A stretch of 64,000 bases of DNA. Origin: Bacillus massilioanorexius. GTDB lineage: Bacteria; Bacillota; Bacilli; Bacillales; DSM-1321. The position numbers and the translations under genes are program-made. Shown here piece after piece: positions 17,321 through 26,764 of the stretch (the first letter of the stretch is position 1; each line of letters starts with the position of its first letter). The DNA lies in NCBI RefSeq assembly GCF_902374955.1, contig NZ_CABKRX010000056.1:1-64000 (forward strand), read 5' to 3'. The notes under the pieces are model-generated. The model did no database searches and was not told the origin of the DNA. It worked only from the letters and a program-made list of their open reading frames with translations.

Positions 17321-18409
17321 TCATTGAATCGGCACTTGGAATTTAGGATTGTTTTGATGCTTTAAATAAAATTGAACCATTGCAGGTACGCCTTTTTTAA
17401 AGTCTGGGCATGCAATATCGGCTTCTAATAAATCGCGTTTGGCATGGGTACAATCAAAGTTTCCTTTCCATGTAAAATAATCAATTGTTTCTTGCTCCGT
17501 ATGAAGAAATTTTCGAACTGGAGCAAAAGAAAGACCCATCTTACACAATGAAAGTGGAATCATTCCTTTAGGCTTTTGTTTGTACATGGCTTCTGTAAAC
17601 ATTTCATAAATTTCTGTTGCACTATACGGATTTGGATCTGTTAGATGATATGTTTTTCCTTCGCCACCTTCATATAGAGCTAGAAATGATACGGCCTCAA
17701 TAATATAATCCACGGGAACAAGATTAATTTTCGAGTTTGAACGTCCTATGTAAGGTTTAAATGGCAAGAAGGCAATAGCTCTTAACGTATTTAAAATAAA
17801 GTATGGCCCGTCAAATTTAATCGTTTCTCCTGTTTCAGAATGCCCTTTTACAATGCCCGGCCGAATAATAGTAATGGGAATTTCATTCTTTAGCTGCTCG
17901 ACTAAAACCTCCGCTTCAAATTTTGTTTCTTCATAAAAATTTTTAAAAGATGTAGGTCTAATTAATTCTGTTTCTAATAATGTGCCTTCTCTTGTTCCAG
18001 CCACATAAGCAGTACTAAAATAAATATATCTTTTTAGATTAGGAAGTGTTTTTACCCAATCGTTCACATTCTTAGTACCTACTACATTTACTTCATATGC
18101 AATATCCTTCGGCACCGCTAAATCATAGATTGCCGCTAAATGAAAGACGTGAGTTATCTTCTCAACAGCGATATAATCTACAATATGTAATCCTTCTTTT
18201 GTAATATCACCTATAATCACTTGCAAAGAACCTTGTTCTAGTTGCATCTCTCTTTCTATTTCAATAGCTTCTTTCTTTGCTATATCTTCCTGTGAAGGCA
18301 ACACTAATAAAAAAGCACTTTCAAACATGTTATCTCTACGAATCATCCCTTTAATTAGCCTGGTAGCTAAAAAGCCAGGAAATCCTGTAAAAAAATAGGT
18401 ATGCTTCAT
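17321..18409 (-). CDS. Extended SDR / NAD-binding domain 4 family oxidoreductase
   Basis: This 362-residue NAD(P)-dependent protein of the extended short-chain dehydrogenase type has the nucleotide-binding TGFPGFLATRL at 8-18, VFHLAAIYDL near 88, the active-site YFSTAYVAG and YEETKFEAE (Tyr-x3-Lys), and the C-terminal region of the male-sterility/fatty acyl-CoA reductase or thioester-reductase type. Homologues in Bacillaceae are usually labelled SDR family or NAD-dependent epimerase. It is a single gene ended by the 17267 terminator. The true substrate, possibly an acyl thioester or lipid, is unknown. Confidence 0.8.
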   Translation of the reverse strand: MKHTYFFTGFPGFLATRLIKGMIRRDNMFESAFLLVLPSQEDIAKKEAIEIEREMQLEQGSLQVIIGDITKEGLHIVDYIAVEKITHVFHLAAIYDLAVPKDIAYEVNVVGTKNVNDWVKTLPNLKRYIYFSTAYVAGTREGTLLETELIRPTSFKNFYEETKFEAEVLVEQLKNEIPITIIRPGIVKGHSETGETIKFDGPYFILNTLRAIAFLPFKPYIGRSNSKINLVPVDYIIEAVSFLALYEGGEGKTYHLTDPNPYSATEIYEMFTEAMYKQKPKGMIPLSLCKMGLSFAPVRKFLHTEQETIDYFTWKGNFDCTHAKRDLLEADIACPDFKKGVPAMVQFYLKHQNNPKFQVPIQ

Positions 18410-18735
18410 TCAGTTATCCCCTTTATACTCGTTTTATAATTTGTTTATATATTCTATAAAACAGGAAAAAATCCTCTACTAGAAAAACAAGTACACTTAA
18501 ATTTACCACATGCTAACTTTTTCTAATCTTTCTTTAATGTATTTATGACATACTATTTTCATTATTAGGTAGCTATAAACAGGAGATTACTGATTTTCCT
18601 GGAAAAAGAGAAAGAATCATGAATAGAAATCTATAACATATAATAAGGTTTATAGTACAAGCTCAAAATAGGAAAGTATAAGTTGCCTAATAATGCCTGC
18701 AATATGCATGCTTTACACAAAAGGAGCGGTCTTAC
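18410..18735. other. Divergent intergenic region
   Basis: A 326-bp AT-rich region between divergently transcribed SDR and dedA genes. It should hold both promoters. I see no convincing gene, repeat or structured RNA in it; AAAGGAGCGG just before 18736 is the dedA ribosome site. Confidence 0.4.
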
Positions 18736-19356
18736 ATGGAAAGTTGGATAATTAATTTAATGGAGCAATACGGCTATTGGGGAATATTTTTTTTAATAGC
18801 GCTAGAGAATATCTTTCCTCCTATTCCCTCAGAAGTTATCCTTACCTTTGGTGGCTTTATGACGCATCATAGTAATCACTTAAGTATCGTCGGTGTTATA
18901 GGCTTTGCTACAGCTGGCTCAGTCATTGGAGCAATCATTTTATATGGAATAGGATTATTACTGGATGTAAAACGACTTGAAAAAATCATTGATCGTTATG
19001 GTCGTATTTTAAGATTAACAAAGGAAGACATCCATCGAGCAGATGCTTGGTTTGATAAATATGGTATTTGGACAGTATTATTTTGTCGACTAATCCCTCT
19101 CATTCGAAGCTTAATTTCTATCCCAGCTGGGATGTCTAATATGAATTTCGGTTTATTCTTATTATTTACTACTATCGGTTCATTGATATGGAACACGATC
19201 TTAGTAAACGTCGGTAATGCAGTGGGATCTAACTGGCATGATATTGTAAGCTATATGGACATCTTTTCTAATATTGTTTACATTCTACTTATCATTTTAT
19301 TTATTCTCGTTATCATCTGGTATATGAAAAAGCGTCAGTCACGCAAAAATATGTAA
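18736..19356 (+). CDS. DedA family membrane protein
   Basis: A 206-residue DedA (SNARE-associated/VTT) family integral membrane protein, a family including undecaprenyl-phosphate and phospholipid flippases. Visible are the early IALENIFPPIPSEVILTFGG (PxPSE motif), YGIWTVLFCRLIPLIRSLIS with the conserved R-x3-P, and PAGMSNMNFGLFLL, then a C-terminal transmembrane helix (about 177-197). AAAGGAG lies 10 nt before the ATG. It is a single gene with its own terminator. C55-P flipping is a family-based inference. Confidence 0.88.
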   Translation: MESWIINLMEQYGYWGIFFLIALENIFPPIPSEVILTFGGFMTHHSNHLSIVGVIGFATAGSVIGAIILYGIGLLLDVKRLEKIIDRYGRILRLTKEDIHRADAWFDKYGIWTVLFCRLIPLIRSLISIPAGMSNMNFGLFLLFTTIGSLIWNTILVNVGNAVGSNWHDIVSYMDIFSNIVYILLIILFILVIIWYMKKRQSRKNM

Positions 19357-19407
19357 CTCTTCTTAAAGAAGTTTGCTGCAATATACAATAAAACGACAAA
19401 AAGAGAA

Positions 19408-19450
19408 AGGGCATCTCAGAAGTGCTTGAAAATCACTTTTGAGATGCCCT
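19408..19450. terminator. Palindromic bidirectional terminator (AAGTG-core family)
   Basis: AGGGCATCTCA...AAGTG pairs with CAC TT...TGAGATGCCCT, followed by TTTTT. It separates converging dedA and the sensor kinase. Confidence 0.85.
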
Positions 19451-19455
19451 TTTTA

Positions 19456-21750
19456 CTATTTTCTTAAAACAATCGTTACTTTAAATAAATCTCCATCCAC
19501 ATCTATGTCCATTTCACCCTCATGTAAATCAATAATCGATTTAGCAATAGCCAATCCTAATCCTGATCCTTCAGTATGTCGAGACTGATCTCCTCTTTTG
19601 AATCGCTCAAATAACTCATCAACATTATCTCCCAGTTCAAATTGAGAAACATTTTTAAAAGTTATTTCAATAGTATCTGGTCGATTTTTCACTCCAATAT
19701 ATACTCGCGAATGAGGTAAAGAATATTTCAATATATTCCCAATTAAATTATCAAATACTCTCCATAGCTTTTGACCATCCACTACTGCTTCAATTGGCTG
19801 ATCATCATTACTTACTCTAAAATGCAAATCTGAAGTTGCAATTTTTTCATCATGCTCTGCTAATGCTTGTTGTAACAATTGTACAATATCAACCTTACTT
19901 TTTGTCAGCTCAATATTCCCTGTTGCCATTTTAGATGCTTCAAATAAATCATCAATCAAGACTTTTAATCGCTTTGATTTACGATCAATAATTTCTATAT
20001 AGCTATTTCGATCTTCTTCTGATAAATCATTTGATTTCAGTAAGTCTGCATACGTTATAATGGATGTTAATGGTGTACGTAAATCATGGCTAACATTTGT
20101 TATAAGCTCTGTTTTTAACCGTTCACTTTTCACTTGTTCACGTTGCGAAACCTTCACACCTTGTTTAAGCTTATTCACATCTTCTGCAAACGCCTTAAAC
20201 GATGATATACCTTTAATGGATACATCCTCCACACTTCTTCCTTCAACAATCCCTCTGACATTTTGTGCGATTTTATTTACATCGCCAAATTGCTTCAATA
20301 TCAATATAATAACAGGGAGTCCAATTGTTACTACCATAAATAAATATAGTATAACAAGTTCAATGTGCCCTAAAACAAATGCTAGCATTAAACCAAAGCC
20401 CATGAAAAAAACAACCACTAAAAGAATCAATAATTGTATTCCTGCTTTTCGGTTTATAAAGGCTTGCTTTAGTGCAGATGCAAGTTTATAAAGTAAACTA
20501 TCGTTTAACTCCTGATCAAAACCTCTTACTCTCACTTTATTCGCTGTTAAAATAGCCTGCAAAAGTAACAATGAAAGTAGAATAGTCGACCAGCCTAAGC
20601 CGAATATCATATTTTTGGTGAAATAATAAATATTATCATAACCATTATTAAAATAAAGTCCATGGAATGAGCTAGATAAAAAGGCCGCTGTTACAAATAG
20701 AAAAACCAATCTAATATCAAATGGTATTTTCTCATAGCCTTTCCACTCTAATTTATGCCATACATTACATTTTATTTTCGTCTTGTATAGCCAGATGACT
20801 ACAAAAACCATCAATAGTCCAATAAATAAGAAAACAAAATACATCATTTGAATTTCTTTATACGAACTTGCATTTTGAATAATATAATTATTTGATGGTG
20901 CATCTTTGTTGATACCGATAAATCCTTTAAAAGAATGTCCTTCATTTGAAGCTACAGCTTTTTCAAGTTCTGAGCTAATCGTTTTCGTCTCATTATTTAC
21001 AATAGATTCCTGATTAAATAAAGCATTAGAACTAGAATATTTGTTGTCACTCGATAAATAGTAATGCAAATAATCCTCATTGATTTGCAATAAATCTTTG
21101 TTTTTTCCACCGTATTCCTGTAGAAACATCATATTCTTATTCGTAAAATATTGGTTAACATTTTTAGAGGCTGTACTATTCAAAGATGTATATACTTTAT
21201 CCGTAGAAGTATCTACTAGATAATACTCAAATATATGATTATTTGGTATATTATTATGACCGTTTTTATACCCCGCATATGCTTCCTCAATAGCTGCTTC
21301 TTTTTCTGCAATAATCTTTTTACGTACATGCTCATCATCTGTAAAATTTTTGGTGATATCCGCTATTTTGGAATCACGTTCTTTGCGATAAATTTCCGCA
21401 ACTTCATTATTTCCACCTTGTTTGGCGGTCGTTATTTTATCCTCGTACTGGGCTTTAATGTTACTTATTTGCTCATCTAAGCTACCATATTGATATCTAT
21501 GCTGTTCAATTTCATCACTTGTGACAACGATGTTTTTCTTCATTTCTGCTAAATTAAGATCCATTAATTTAAATGCTCGTAACTGAGATAAATATTCTGT
21601 AAATTCCGATTGGAAAGCAGTTGTTTTAAAATAACTACTTTTCAAAAGATTATTTCCTGTTGAAAAGATGGACAGTAAACTACAACAACCGAAACTAAAG
21701 ATTAACAAAATAATGAAGATGATTTTGTTACTTTTCCATTTTGTATCCAA
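19456..21750 (-). CDS. Sensor histidine kinase with large extracytoplasmic domain (VanS-like)
   Basis: A 764-residue membrane kinase. TM1 is at 9-28, then about 270 extracytoplasmic residues with a Glu/Lys-rich helical stretch (60-160), followed by five more hydrophobic segments (302-322, 347-365, 381-404, 438-462, 464-487). The HisKA motif VSHDLRTPLTSIITYADLL places the phosphorylated His at 555, and the ATPase domain includes DNLIGNILKYS and GSGLGLAIAKSIIDLH. The start is TTG at 21750, with GGTGG 9 nt upstream, inside the 3' end of the response regulator gene. The stimulus is unknown; envelope stress is a guess from similarity of the regulator to VanR. Confidence 0.85.
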   Translation of the reverse strand: MDTKWKSNKIIFIILLIFSFGCCSLLSIFSTGNNLLKSSYFKTTAFQSEFTEYLSQLRAFKLMDLNLAEMKKNIVVTSDEIEQHRYQYGSLDEQISNIKAQYEDKITTAKQGGNNEVAEIYRKERDSKIADITKNFTDDEHVRKKIIAEKEAAIEEAYAGYKNGHNNIPNNHIFEYYLVDTSTDKVYTSLNSTASKNVNQYFTNKNMMFLQEYGGKNKDLLQINEDYLHYYLSSDNKYSSSNALFNQESIVNNETKTISSELEKAVASNEGHSFKGFIGINKDAPSNNYIIQNASSYKEIQMMYFVFLFIGLLMVFVVIWLYKTKIKCNVWHKLEWKGYEKIPFDIRLVFLFVTAAFLSSSFHGLYFNNGYDNIYYFTKNMIFGLGWSTILLSLLLLQAILTANKVRVRGFDQELNDSLLYKLASALKQAFINRKAGIQLLILLVVVFFMGFGLMLAFVLGHIELVILYLFMVVTIGLPVIILILKQFGDVNKIAQNVRGIVEGRSVEDVSIKGISSFKAFAEDVNKLKQGVKVSQREQVKSERLKTELITNVSHDLRTPLTSIITYADLLKSNDLSEEDRNSYIEIIDRKSKRLKVLIDDLFEASKMATGNIELTKSKVDIVQLLQQALAEHDEKIATSDLHFRVSNDDQPIEAVVDGQKLWRVFDNLIGNILKYSLPHSRVYIGVKNRPDTIEITFKNVSQFELGDNVDELFERFKRGDQSRHTEGSGLGLAIAKSIIDLHEGEMDIDVDGDLFKVTIVLRK

Positions 21751-22420
21751 TACCCCACACCACCTTTAAATACCTTGGATTCTTCGGGTCTATTTCAATT
21801 TTCTCGCGAATTTTTCTAATGTGAACTGCTACTGTATTCTCAGCATTATAACTTGGTTCTTTCCAAACAAGTTCATAAATTTCATTAATTGAAAATACTC
21901 GCCCAGCATTTTTCATTAGTAACTCTACTATTTTGTATTCAATAGGAGTTAGCTTCACTGCTTCACCATTAATACATACTTGTTTTGCATCTTCGTCTAA
22001 AGTTAACCCATGAAGGTCAATCTGCTTTGTCGCCCCCTCATATGTTCCAAGTGTTACATATCTTCGAAGCTGAGATTTTACTCTAGCAATTAATTCAAGT
22101 GGATTAAAAGGCTTTGTTACATAGTCATCAGCTCCAATTTGGAGCCCCAAAACCTTATCACTGTCTTCACTTTTGGCACTTAAAATGATAATAGGAATAT
22201 TTTGCTTTTCACGTATCTTAAATGTAGTTGAAATACCGTCCATTTTCGGCATCATTATATCCAATAAAATTAAGTGTATAGTGTGTTCATGCAGTTTTTC
22301 TAATGCCTCAATTCCATCAGCCGCTTTAATAACATTTAAACCTTCATTTTTCAAATATATTTCAATTCCATCACGGATCTCTTGTTCATCATCAACAACT
22401 AAAACATTAAATGTAGTCAT
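21728..22420 (-). CDS. OmpR-family response regulator (VanR-like)
   Basis: A 230-residue regulator. The receiver domain has VVDDEQE and phospho-acceptor Asp54 in LILLDIMMPKMDG. The winged-helix output domain contains LTPIEYKIVELLMKNAG and the recognition region NTVAVHIRKIREKIE, ending VVWGIGYKMEK as in VanR/YkoG-type proteins. The ORF extends 13 codons upstream, but AAGGAGG sits 9 nt before the ATG at 22420, which I use. It overlaps the kinase gene by 23 nt, so the two form an operon. The target genes are not evident. Confidence 0.9.
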   Translation of the reverse strand: MTTFNVLVVDDEQEIRDGIEIYLKNEGLNVIKAADGIEALEKLHEHTIHLILLDIMMPKMDGISTTFKIREKQNIPIIILSAKSEDSDKVLGLQIGADDYVTKPFNPLELIARVKSQLRRYVTLGTYEGATKQIDLHGLTLDEDAKQVCINGEAVKLTPIEYKIVELLMKNAGRVFSINEIYELVWKEPSYNAENTVAVHIRKIREKIEIDPKNPRYLKVVWGIGYKMEK

Positions 22421-22537
22421 AATAATCAGCCTCCTTCCAAAAAGTATATCATCTGTCATCTATAGTTAATAATATAGCCTATATTTCTTAATGTAGATGT
22501 GGGGAAAATCTTAAGAATTTCTTAAATCACCTAGAAC

Positions 22538-22551
22538 TGAAAACGATTTCA
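22538..22551. promoter_or_regulatory. CcpA cre box upstream of formate/nitrite transporter
   Basis: TGAAAACGATTTCA matches the consensus TGWAANCGNTNWCA at all 14 positions. It lies 246 bp before the transporter ATG and 118 bp before the response regulator start, so it could act on either gene. Effect (activation or repression) is not predictable. Confidence 0.6.
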
Positions 22552-22796
22552 TAAAAATATCGTGATTGTCAAGTATAAGCAACCGGTAAGTTTATCCAAC
22601 TATGTAACTACAGCAATAAAAATGCTATGATTAGGTGTACTTTTGGTTTTATTAAATTGAATCAGGCCATCTTCCTTTTATTGTATTGTGCTCATTCCTT
22701 ATTTCATGCTCATACATTCACATGAAATTTGTACATAAATGGATGTTTATATGGCTACAATAACAAAAACAACATAGATTTGCAGCGGGAGGTACT

Positions 22797-23651
22797 ATGG
22801 AAAAGACAGCCTTATATGAAGTACAGAAATTAGCCTTAAAAAAAGAAAAAGTATTTGATCAAAGCATTATTAAATACCTTTTACGTGCTATTCTTGCTAG
22901 TGCATTTATCGGATTTGGCGTAATCATTGCTTTTAAAACAGGGAACTTATTTTATGCAGATAATCATAACCCATTAGCCTATCCATTTGCAGCACTTACT
23001 TTTGGATCAGCCATTATCTTAATCGCATATGGTGGTGGAGACTTATTTACAGGTAACACTTTTTATTTCACATACACTGCACTTAACGGAAAACTAAAAT
23101 GGTTGAAAGTTCTTCAAATGTGGTGTGCAACTTATGCTGGGAATATTATTGGAGCTGTTGCCTTCGCATTTTTCATTTATGCTACTGGATTATTCGATTC
23201 TCCAGCCATTAACGGCTACTTAATGAGTGTTGTTGAAGGAAAAATGAACGCTTCTACTATGGAATTATTTTTCCGAGCTATCCTTTGTAACTGGTTAGTT
23301 TGTTTAGCTTTCTACATTCCAATGACATTAAAAGGTGATGGTCCAAAGTTATTTACGATGATGTTATTCGTATTCGGGTTTTTCATCTCTGGTTATGAGC
23401 ACAGTATCGCCAATATGAGCTCATTCGCAGTTGCTTTAGTAGTTGAGCACCCAGATACAATATCATTTGGAAAAGCCATTCATAACTTAATTCCTGTCAC
23501 ACTTGGAAATATTATCGGTGGTGCATTATTCATGGGTGTATTCTATAACTATGTAAGTGGTTCAGGCGCATCAGATGAAGATGAAGCAGGACAAAGTGAG
23601 AATACAGCTGACGTCATTCATATGGTTGAAAAAACTCAAGAAAATCGCTAA
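22797..23651 (+). CDS. Formate/nitrite transporter family protein
   Basis: A 284-residue FNT-family pentameric channel protein. Six transmembrane segments span about 27-250. FGSAIILIAYGGGDLFTGN carries the first half-helix loop region and WCATYAGNIIGAVAFAFF the repeated pore motif; NLIPVTLGNIIGGALFMG is the matching C-terminal repeat motif. FNT proteins exchange formate, nitrite or hydrosulfide anions. GGGAGG lies 5 nt before the ATG. No pyruvate formate-lyase or nitrite reductase gene is near. A perfect cre upstream suggests a link to carbon overflow, favouring formate. Confidence 0.88.
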   Translation: MEKTALYEVQKLALKKEKVFDQSIIKYLLRAILASAFIGFGVIIAFKTGNLFYADNHNPLAYPFAALTFGSAIILIAYGGGDLFTGNTFYFTYTALNGKLKWLKVLQMWCATYAGNIIGAVAFAFFIYATGLFDSPAINGYLMSVVEGKMNASTMELFFRAILCNWLVCLAFYIPMTLKGDGPKLFTMMLFVFGFFISGYEHSIANMSSFAVALVVEHPDTISFGKAIHNLIPVTLGNIIGGALFMGVFYNYVSGSGASDEDEAGQSENTADVIHMVEKTQENR

Positions 23652-23672
23652 TTAAAAATAAACAATAAACAG

Positions 23673-23719
23673 AGCTCATATCCTAACAGCCGCTATGCTT
23701 TGAAAGGATATGAGCTTTT
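23673..23719. terminator. Bidirectional terminator after the FNT gene
   Basis: AGCTCATATCC and GGATATGAGCT form an 11-bp stem around a 22-nt loop, followed by TTTTA, between converging genes. Confidence 0.75.
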
Positions 23720-23742
23720 ATTATATGCTCATCTTTTCTAAA

Positions 23743-24879
23743 TTAAATCGAAATGTAGTCAGCAATAAAGTCAGTCGAAGCTTCCTTGCCATTTTGAATT
23801 TTCCCTTGAAAAGTTTCTTTAAACTCTTTTAAATCATAAACGATTAGATGATGTTGCCTTTTATTCGAGCCTCGCTCCGTAAAAACCACTAATTTATTGT
23901 TTTTCTTTTCTATCCATATGTTTGAGAAATCTTTTAGTAGATTATTTTGTGTTAATTGTTTGTCCTGATTTATTTCAAGATCATATTCATATAATATTCC
24001 TGAGGTACTAGAAACATAATATATTTTGTTATCTCTCATATAAATATCATTATTGTATGCGTCTCCTAAGATTTTTTCATTTTTCAACATCTTTCCGTTC
24101 TTTACATTAATGATATATAAATCCTTTTGAGATTGTCCCTCTTTGGAGATTAAAAATGGAAGATACTTTTCACTTGATACCATATTATTTATAGAAGTAT
24201 TATCTATAAATGTAAAGTAATCTTGTGTACTACTTGAAAATAGCTCTTTACTGCTTACGATTTTTTGTTTTTTCAAATTCACAAATATTTGTACAATTTT
24301 TTGTTTTTCTTGCCCCTCCAATGACAAAATAATATTGATGTTTTGATTATCAAGCTCGATATTTTGAATGTTTGAGATTTGGTATTTTATGTTATTTTCG
24401 GGTAATTCAACTATGAAATCCCATGATTTGTTTTGTACTTTATCAAATACGTCAATTTTCAAACCATCCACAATTTGTTTCTCATGATTAAATACATCCA
24501 TTCCATACAGTATAAATAAATGGTCTTCATATAGATTTTCAACATCCCCTTTATCACGCATAAATGACTTATTATCTGTTTGAAGTCGTTTTAATGTTTC
24601 GTTAGCGCGGCCATAATCATGTATGATTAGTTTATTAAACATGTTACTTTGAGAGTAATCTGTCATCTTAGAGGAAATATTCATATTGTAATAAATCGCC
24701 CGACTAAATCCGTTACCGTAAATATTCAAATCTACAATTTCATTTGGATTTCCACTTTCTGTAACGATACGATACTTGAGTCTCTTTTCAGACGAAATCG
24801 TTTGAAGAGTATAAAAAAATACAATACCAAATACACATACTATTGATAATAAAATGGTCCAACTATATCTTTTCATCAT
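23743..24879 (-). CDS. Membrane-anchored hypothetical protein of the YtrA-like operon
   Basis: This 378-residue protein has one N-terminal transmembrane or signal-anchor segment (about 5-26, YSWTILLSIVCVFGIVFFY) and a long extracytoplasmic part. The later half has propeller-like repeats (DLYIINVKNGKM, NDIYMRDNKIYYVSS, IWIEKKNNKLVVFTERG). I do not recognise the family. I chose ATG 24879 because AGAAGGGAAG lies just upstream and the ABC permease stops 15 nt before it. It is the last gene of the GntR-ATPase-permease operon, so it probably works with that exporter, perhaps as an extracytoplasmic partner. Confidence 0.6.
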   Translation of the reverse strand: MMKRYSWTILLSIVCVFGIVFFYTLQTISSEKRLKYRIVTESGNPNEIVDLNIYGNGFSRAIYYNMNISSKMTDYSQSNMFNKLIIHDYGRANETLKRLQTDNKSFMRDKGDVENLYEDHLFILYGMDVFNHEKQIVDGLKIDVFDKVQNKSWDFIVELPENNIKYQISNIQNIELDNQNINIILSLEGQEKQKIVQIFVNLKKQKIVSSKELFSSSTQDYFTFIDNTSINNMVSSEKYLPFLISKEGQSQKDLYIINVKNGKMLKNEKILGDAYNNDIYMRDNKIYYVSSTSGILYEYDLEINQDKQLTQNNLLKDFSNIWIEKKNNKLVVFTERGSNKRQHHLIVYDLKEFKETFQGKIQNGKEASTDFIADYISI

Positions 24880-24893
24880 ATACGCTTCCCTTC

Positions 24894-25691
24894 TTACACC
24901 CATATTTTCTTTTTCATTAGATAGTAACTTAGGAAAAGCGATGCAAACACAATCAGCGCTATTACCATTATTTGAAGGGCAACATATTCACTTTCATATA
25001 AAGGAAGCACAAAGTTATGTAGCAAAGCCGGGAATAAAAGTAAAAATAGACAAACCGAAAGAAAAAGGACAGAGAAAAAGATACCTTTTAAACGAAAGCT
25101 TCTCTCCAACAAAATAACTGTAAATACTACTATCACTCCTGCAATACCTATTCCATAATAAAGAAGAAAGTCTGTAGCGTTTAACGGAATCAGCAAGTCA
25201 AATAAATCAGAACTCTCCCATAACCACTGCACCAACGTTATATCCATCCTAAATTGGGTAGGTAAGATGGCTTGAAAAATCGTTTTTAACAGAGGATATA
25301 GCGCTAATTGAGTTACTAAACACCCCAAAATAAATAATACTATCGAGGATAGTTTCGCTAAATATATGGTCATTCGGTTAAAGGGGAGTAACAGCAGCTG
25401 GAAGGCAAATGTATTTTTGCTAAACCATTCTCGATACCATGTAAAAAAAACATACAATACTAAAATAGCTATACATAGTGTAGGAGCTAATTCAAAAAAA
25501 GAAGACGATGTAAGATAAGACAAAGTTAATGGTTCTCCCCCATAATTGCCAGCTTCTATCAAGCCTTTATAATACAAAGATTCATAGGTTACAAAGCCAC
25601 ACTCCATAACAACCACGACACTTAATAAAGCAACATATATTTTCCAGAATCGTTTTATTTCAAAATCAACCAGTTTAAGATAATTACTCAT
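24894..25691 (-). CDS. ABC transporter permease (ABC-2 type), YtrC/D-like
   Basis: A 265-residue protein with six hydrophobic segments (about 17-35, 60-80, 105-130, 170-190, 195-220, 235-258) and no extracellular domain, consistent with an ABC-2 type permease half. Its start codon overlaps the ATPase stop by 4 nt. It is shorter than B. subtilis YtrC/YtrD (about 325 residues), and only one permease is present here, so it presumably forms a homodimer with the adjacent ATPase. Assignment depends on the hydrophobic profile and operon context. Confidence 0.75.
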   Translation of the reverse strand: MSNYLKLVDFEIKRFWKIYVALLSVVVVMECGFVTYESLYYKGLIEAGNYGGEPLTLSYLTSSSFFELAPTLCIAILVLYVFFTWYREWFSKNTFAFQLLLLPFNRMTIYLAKLSSIVLFILGCLVTQLALYPLLKTIFQAILPTQFRMDITLVQWLWESSDLFDLLIPLNATDFLLYYGIGIAGVIVVFTVILLERSFRLKGIFFSVLFLSVCLFLLLFPALLHNFVLPLYESEYVALQIMVIALIVFASLFLSYYLMKKKIWV

Positions 25692-26377
25692 CCACCTAGC
25701 ACCTCTCTCATCTTATCGATGACTGATTTTCCTTCTTCCATTCGAACTTCTTCTGTATAAAAATCTTGAACAATCATTCCATCATCCAAAATGATTACCC
25801 GATCAATTAAATGTTCTACTTCATCTACTTCATGCGTTGTTAATAGCACTCCTCTTCCCTCAATGAAAGGGGAAGAAAATAGCTCCCGTATTTTCTCTTT
25901 TGAAAATAAATCAATTCCCGAAAAAGGTTCATCTAGTAAGATGTAATCTGTATTTAATGACAAGCCGATTATTAAATTTACCTTTGCAGCATTCCCTTTT
26001 GATAAGTCGCCAATATTTTGTTCTTCCTTCATCGAAAAAAAGGTTAGTAGTTCCTGAGCACGCTCACCACTCCACCTAGGATAGAAGTCATTCATAAATT
26101 GAAAGGCTTGTTTAATTTTCATACTAGATAACATCGTCATATGATCAGGAACGAATGATACATTATCACTACGCTTTTTCTTCACACTAATACCATCAAT
26201 CGTAATATCACCATTAGTGAAAGGAGTTAATCCAAGTATGCTTTTCAATGTTGTCGACTTCCCCGTGCCATTTAGTCCAATCAAACATGTTATTTCGTCT
26301 TTTTTAACTGTAAATGAAACATCCTTCAAAACTTTTTTTAATCGAAAAGATTTTGAAATCCCTTTAACTTCAATCAC
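25688..26377 (-). CDS. ABC transporter ATP-binding protein, YtrB-like
   Basis: A 229-residue ATPase with Walker A GLNGTGKSTT near residue 34, the signature DLSKGNAAKVNL near 127 (LSKGN in place of LSGGQ), Walker B YILLDEPFSG near 146 and the H-loop TTHEVDEVEH near 184. The degenerate signature LSKGN is typical of the YtrB/YhcH subfamily linked with GntR/YtrA regulators. It lies between the regulator (12 nt) and the permease (4-nt overlap). The operon probably responds to cell-wall-active compounds by analogy with B. subtilis ytr. Confidence 0.88.
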   Translation of the reverse strand: MIEVKGISKSFRLKKVLKDVSFTVKKDEITCLIGLNGTGKSTTLKSILGLTPFTNGDITIDGISVKKKRSDNVSFVPDHMTMLSSMKIKQAFQFMNDFYPRWSGERAQELLTFFSMKEEQNIGDLSKGNAAKVNLIIGLSLNTDYILLDEPFSGIDLFSKEKIRELFSSPFIEGRGVLLTTHEVDEVEHLIDRVIILDDGMIVQDFYTEEVRMEEGKSVIDKMREVLGG

Positions 26378-26389
26378 TATTCTTCCTCC

Positions 26390-26764
26390 CTACTTCACTT
26401 CTCCTCGTTGATAAATCTCTTTGACCGTATCAATTATCTCTTCAACTGGAATAGAAATCTTCTTCATCGCAGCTACATAATGCTCTGTTGCATCTGTGAT
26501 CAATTCTTTTCGAACTTGCTTAAGTACCTCTTCATCCTCAGTAATATGACTTGGAAAATTTCGTTCCGTAATAATCAACCTTTGATCCTCCATTTCTTTA
26601 TAAGCCTTTTGAACCGTATTTGGATTAATATTTAACTCCACAGCCAATTCTCGGCGGGAAGGTATTTCTTCTCCAGCTTTCAGTTCACCTATTGCAATTC
26701 TTTGTTTAAAAAACGTAACTACCTGAATATAAATCGGTTCTCGGGTGTTCATCTCTAGTATCAC
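26390..26764 (-). CDS. ytrA: GntR-family repressor, YtrA subfamily
   Basis: A 124-residue regulator made of a winged helix (PIYIQVVTFFKQRIAIGELK, then IPSRRELAVELNINPNTVQKAYKEME) and a short two-helix C-terminal tail without an effector domain, which defines the YtrA subfamily. The start is GTG at 26764 with AGGAGGT 7 nt upstream. It heads an ABC transporter operon. A candidate operator with AGTGTA/TACACT half-sites lies about 155 bp upstream. In B. subtilis YtrA is induced by cell-wall antibiotics; the same inducer here is inference. Confidence 0.88.
   Translation of the reverse strand: MILEMNTREPIYIQVVTFFKQRIAIGELKAGEEIPSRRELAVELNINPNTVQKAYKEMEDQRLIITERNFPSHITEDEEVLKQVRKELITDATEHYVAAMKKISIPVEEIIDTVKEIYQRGEVK

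Noticed and set aside
24854..25117. 87-codon plus-strand ORF
   Set aside because: It is antisense to the ABC permease and adjacent gene, has no ribosome site and shows no family features.
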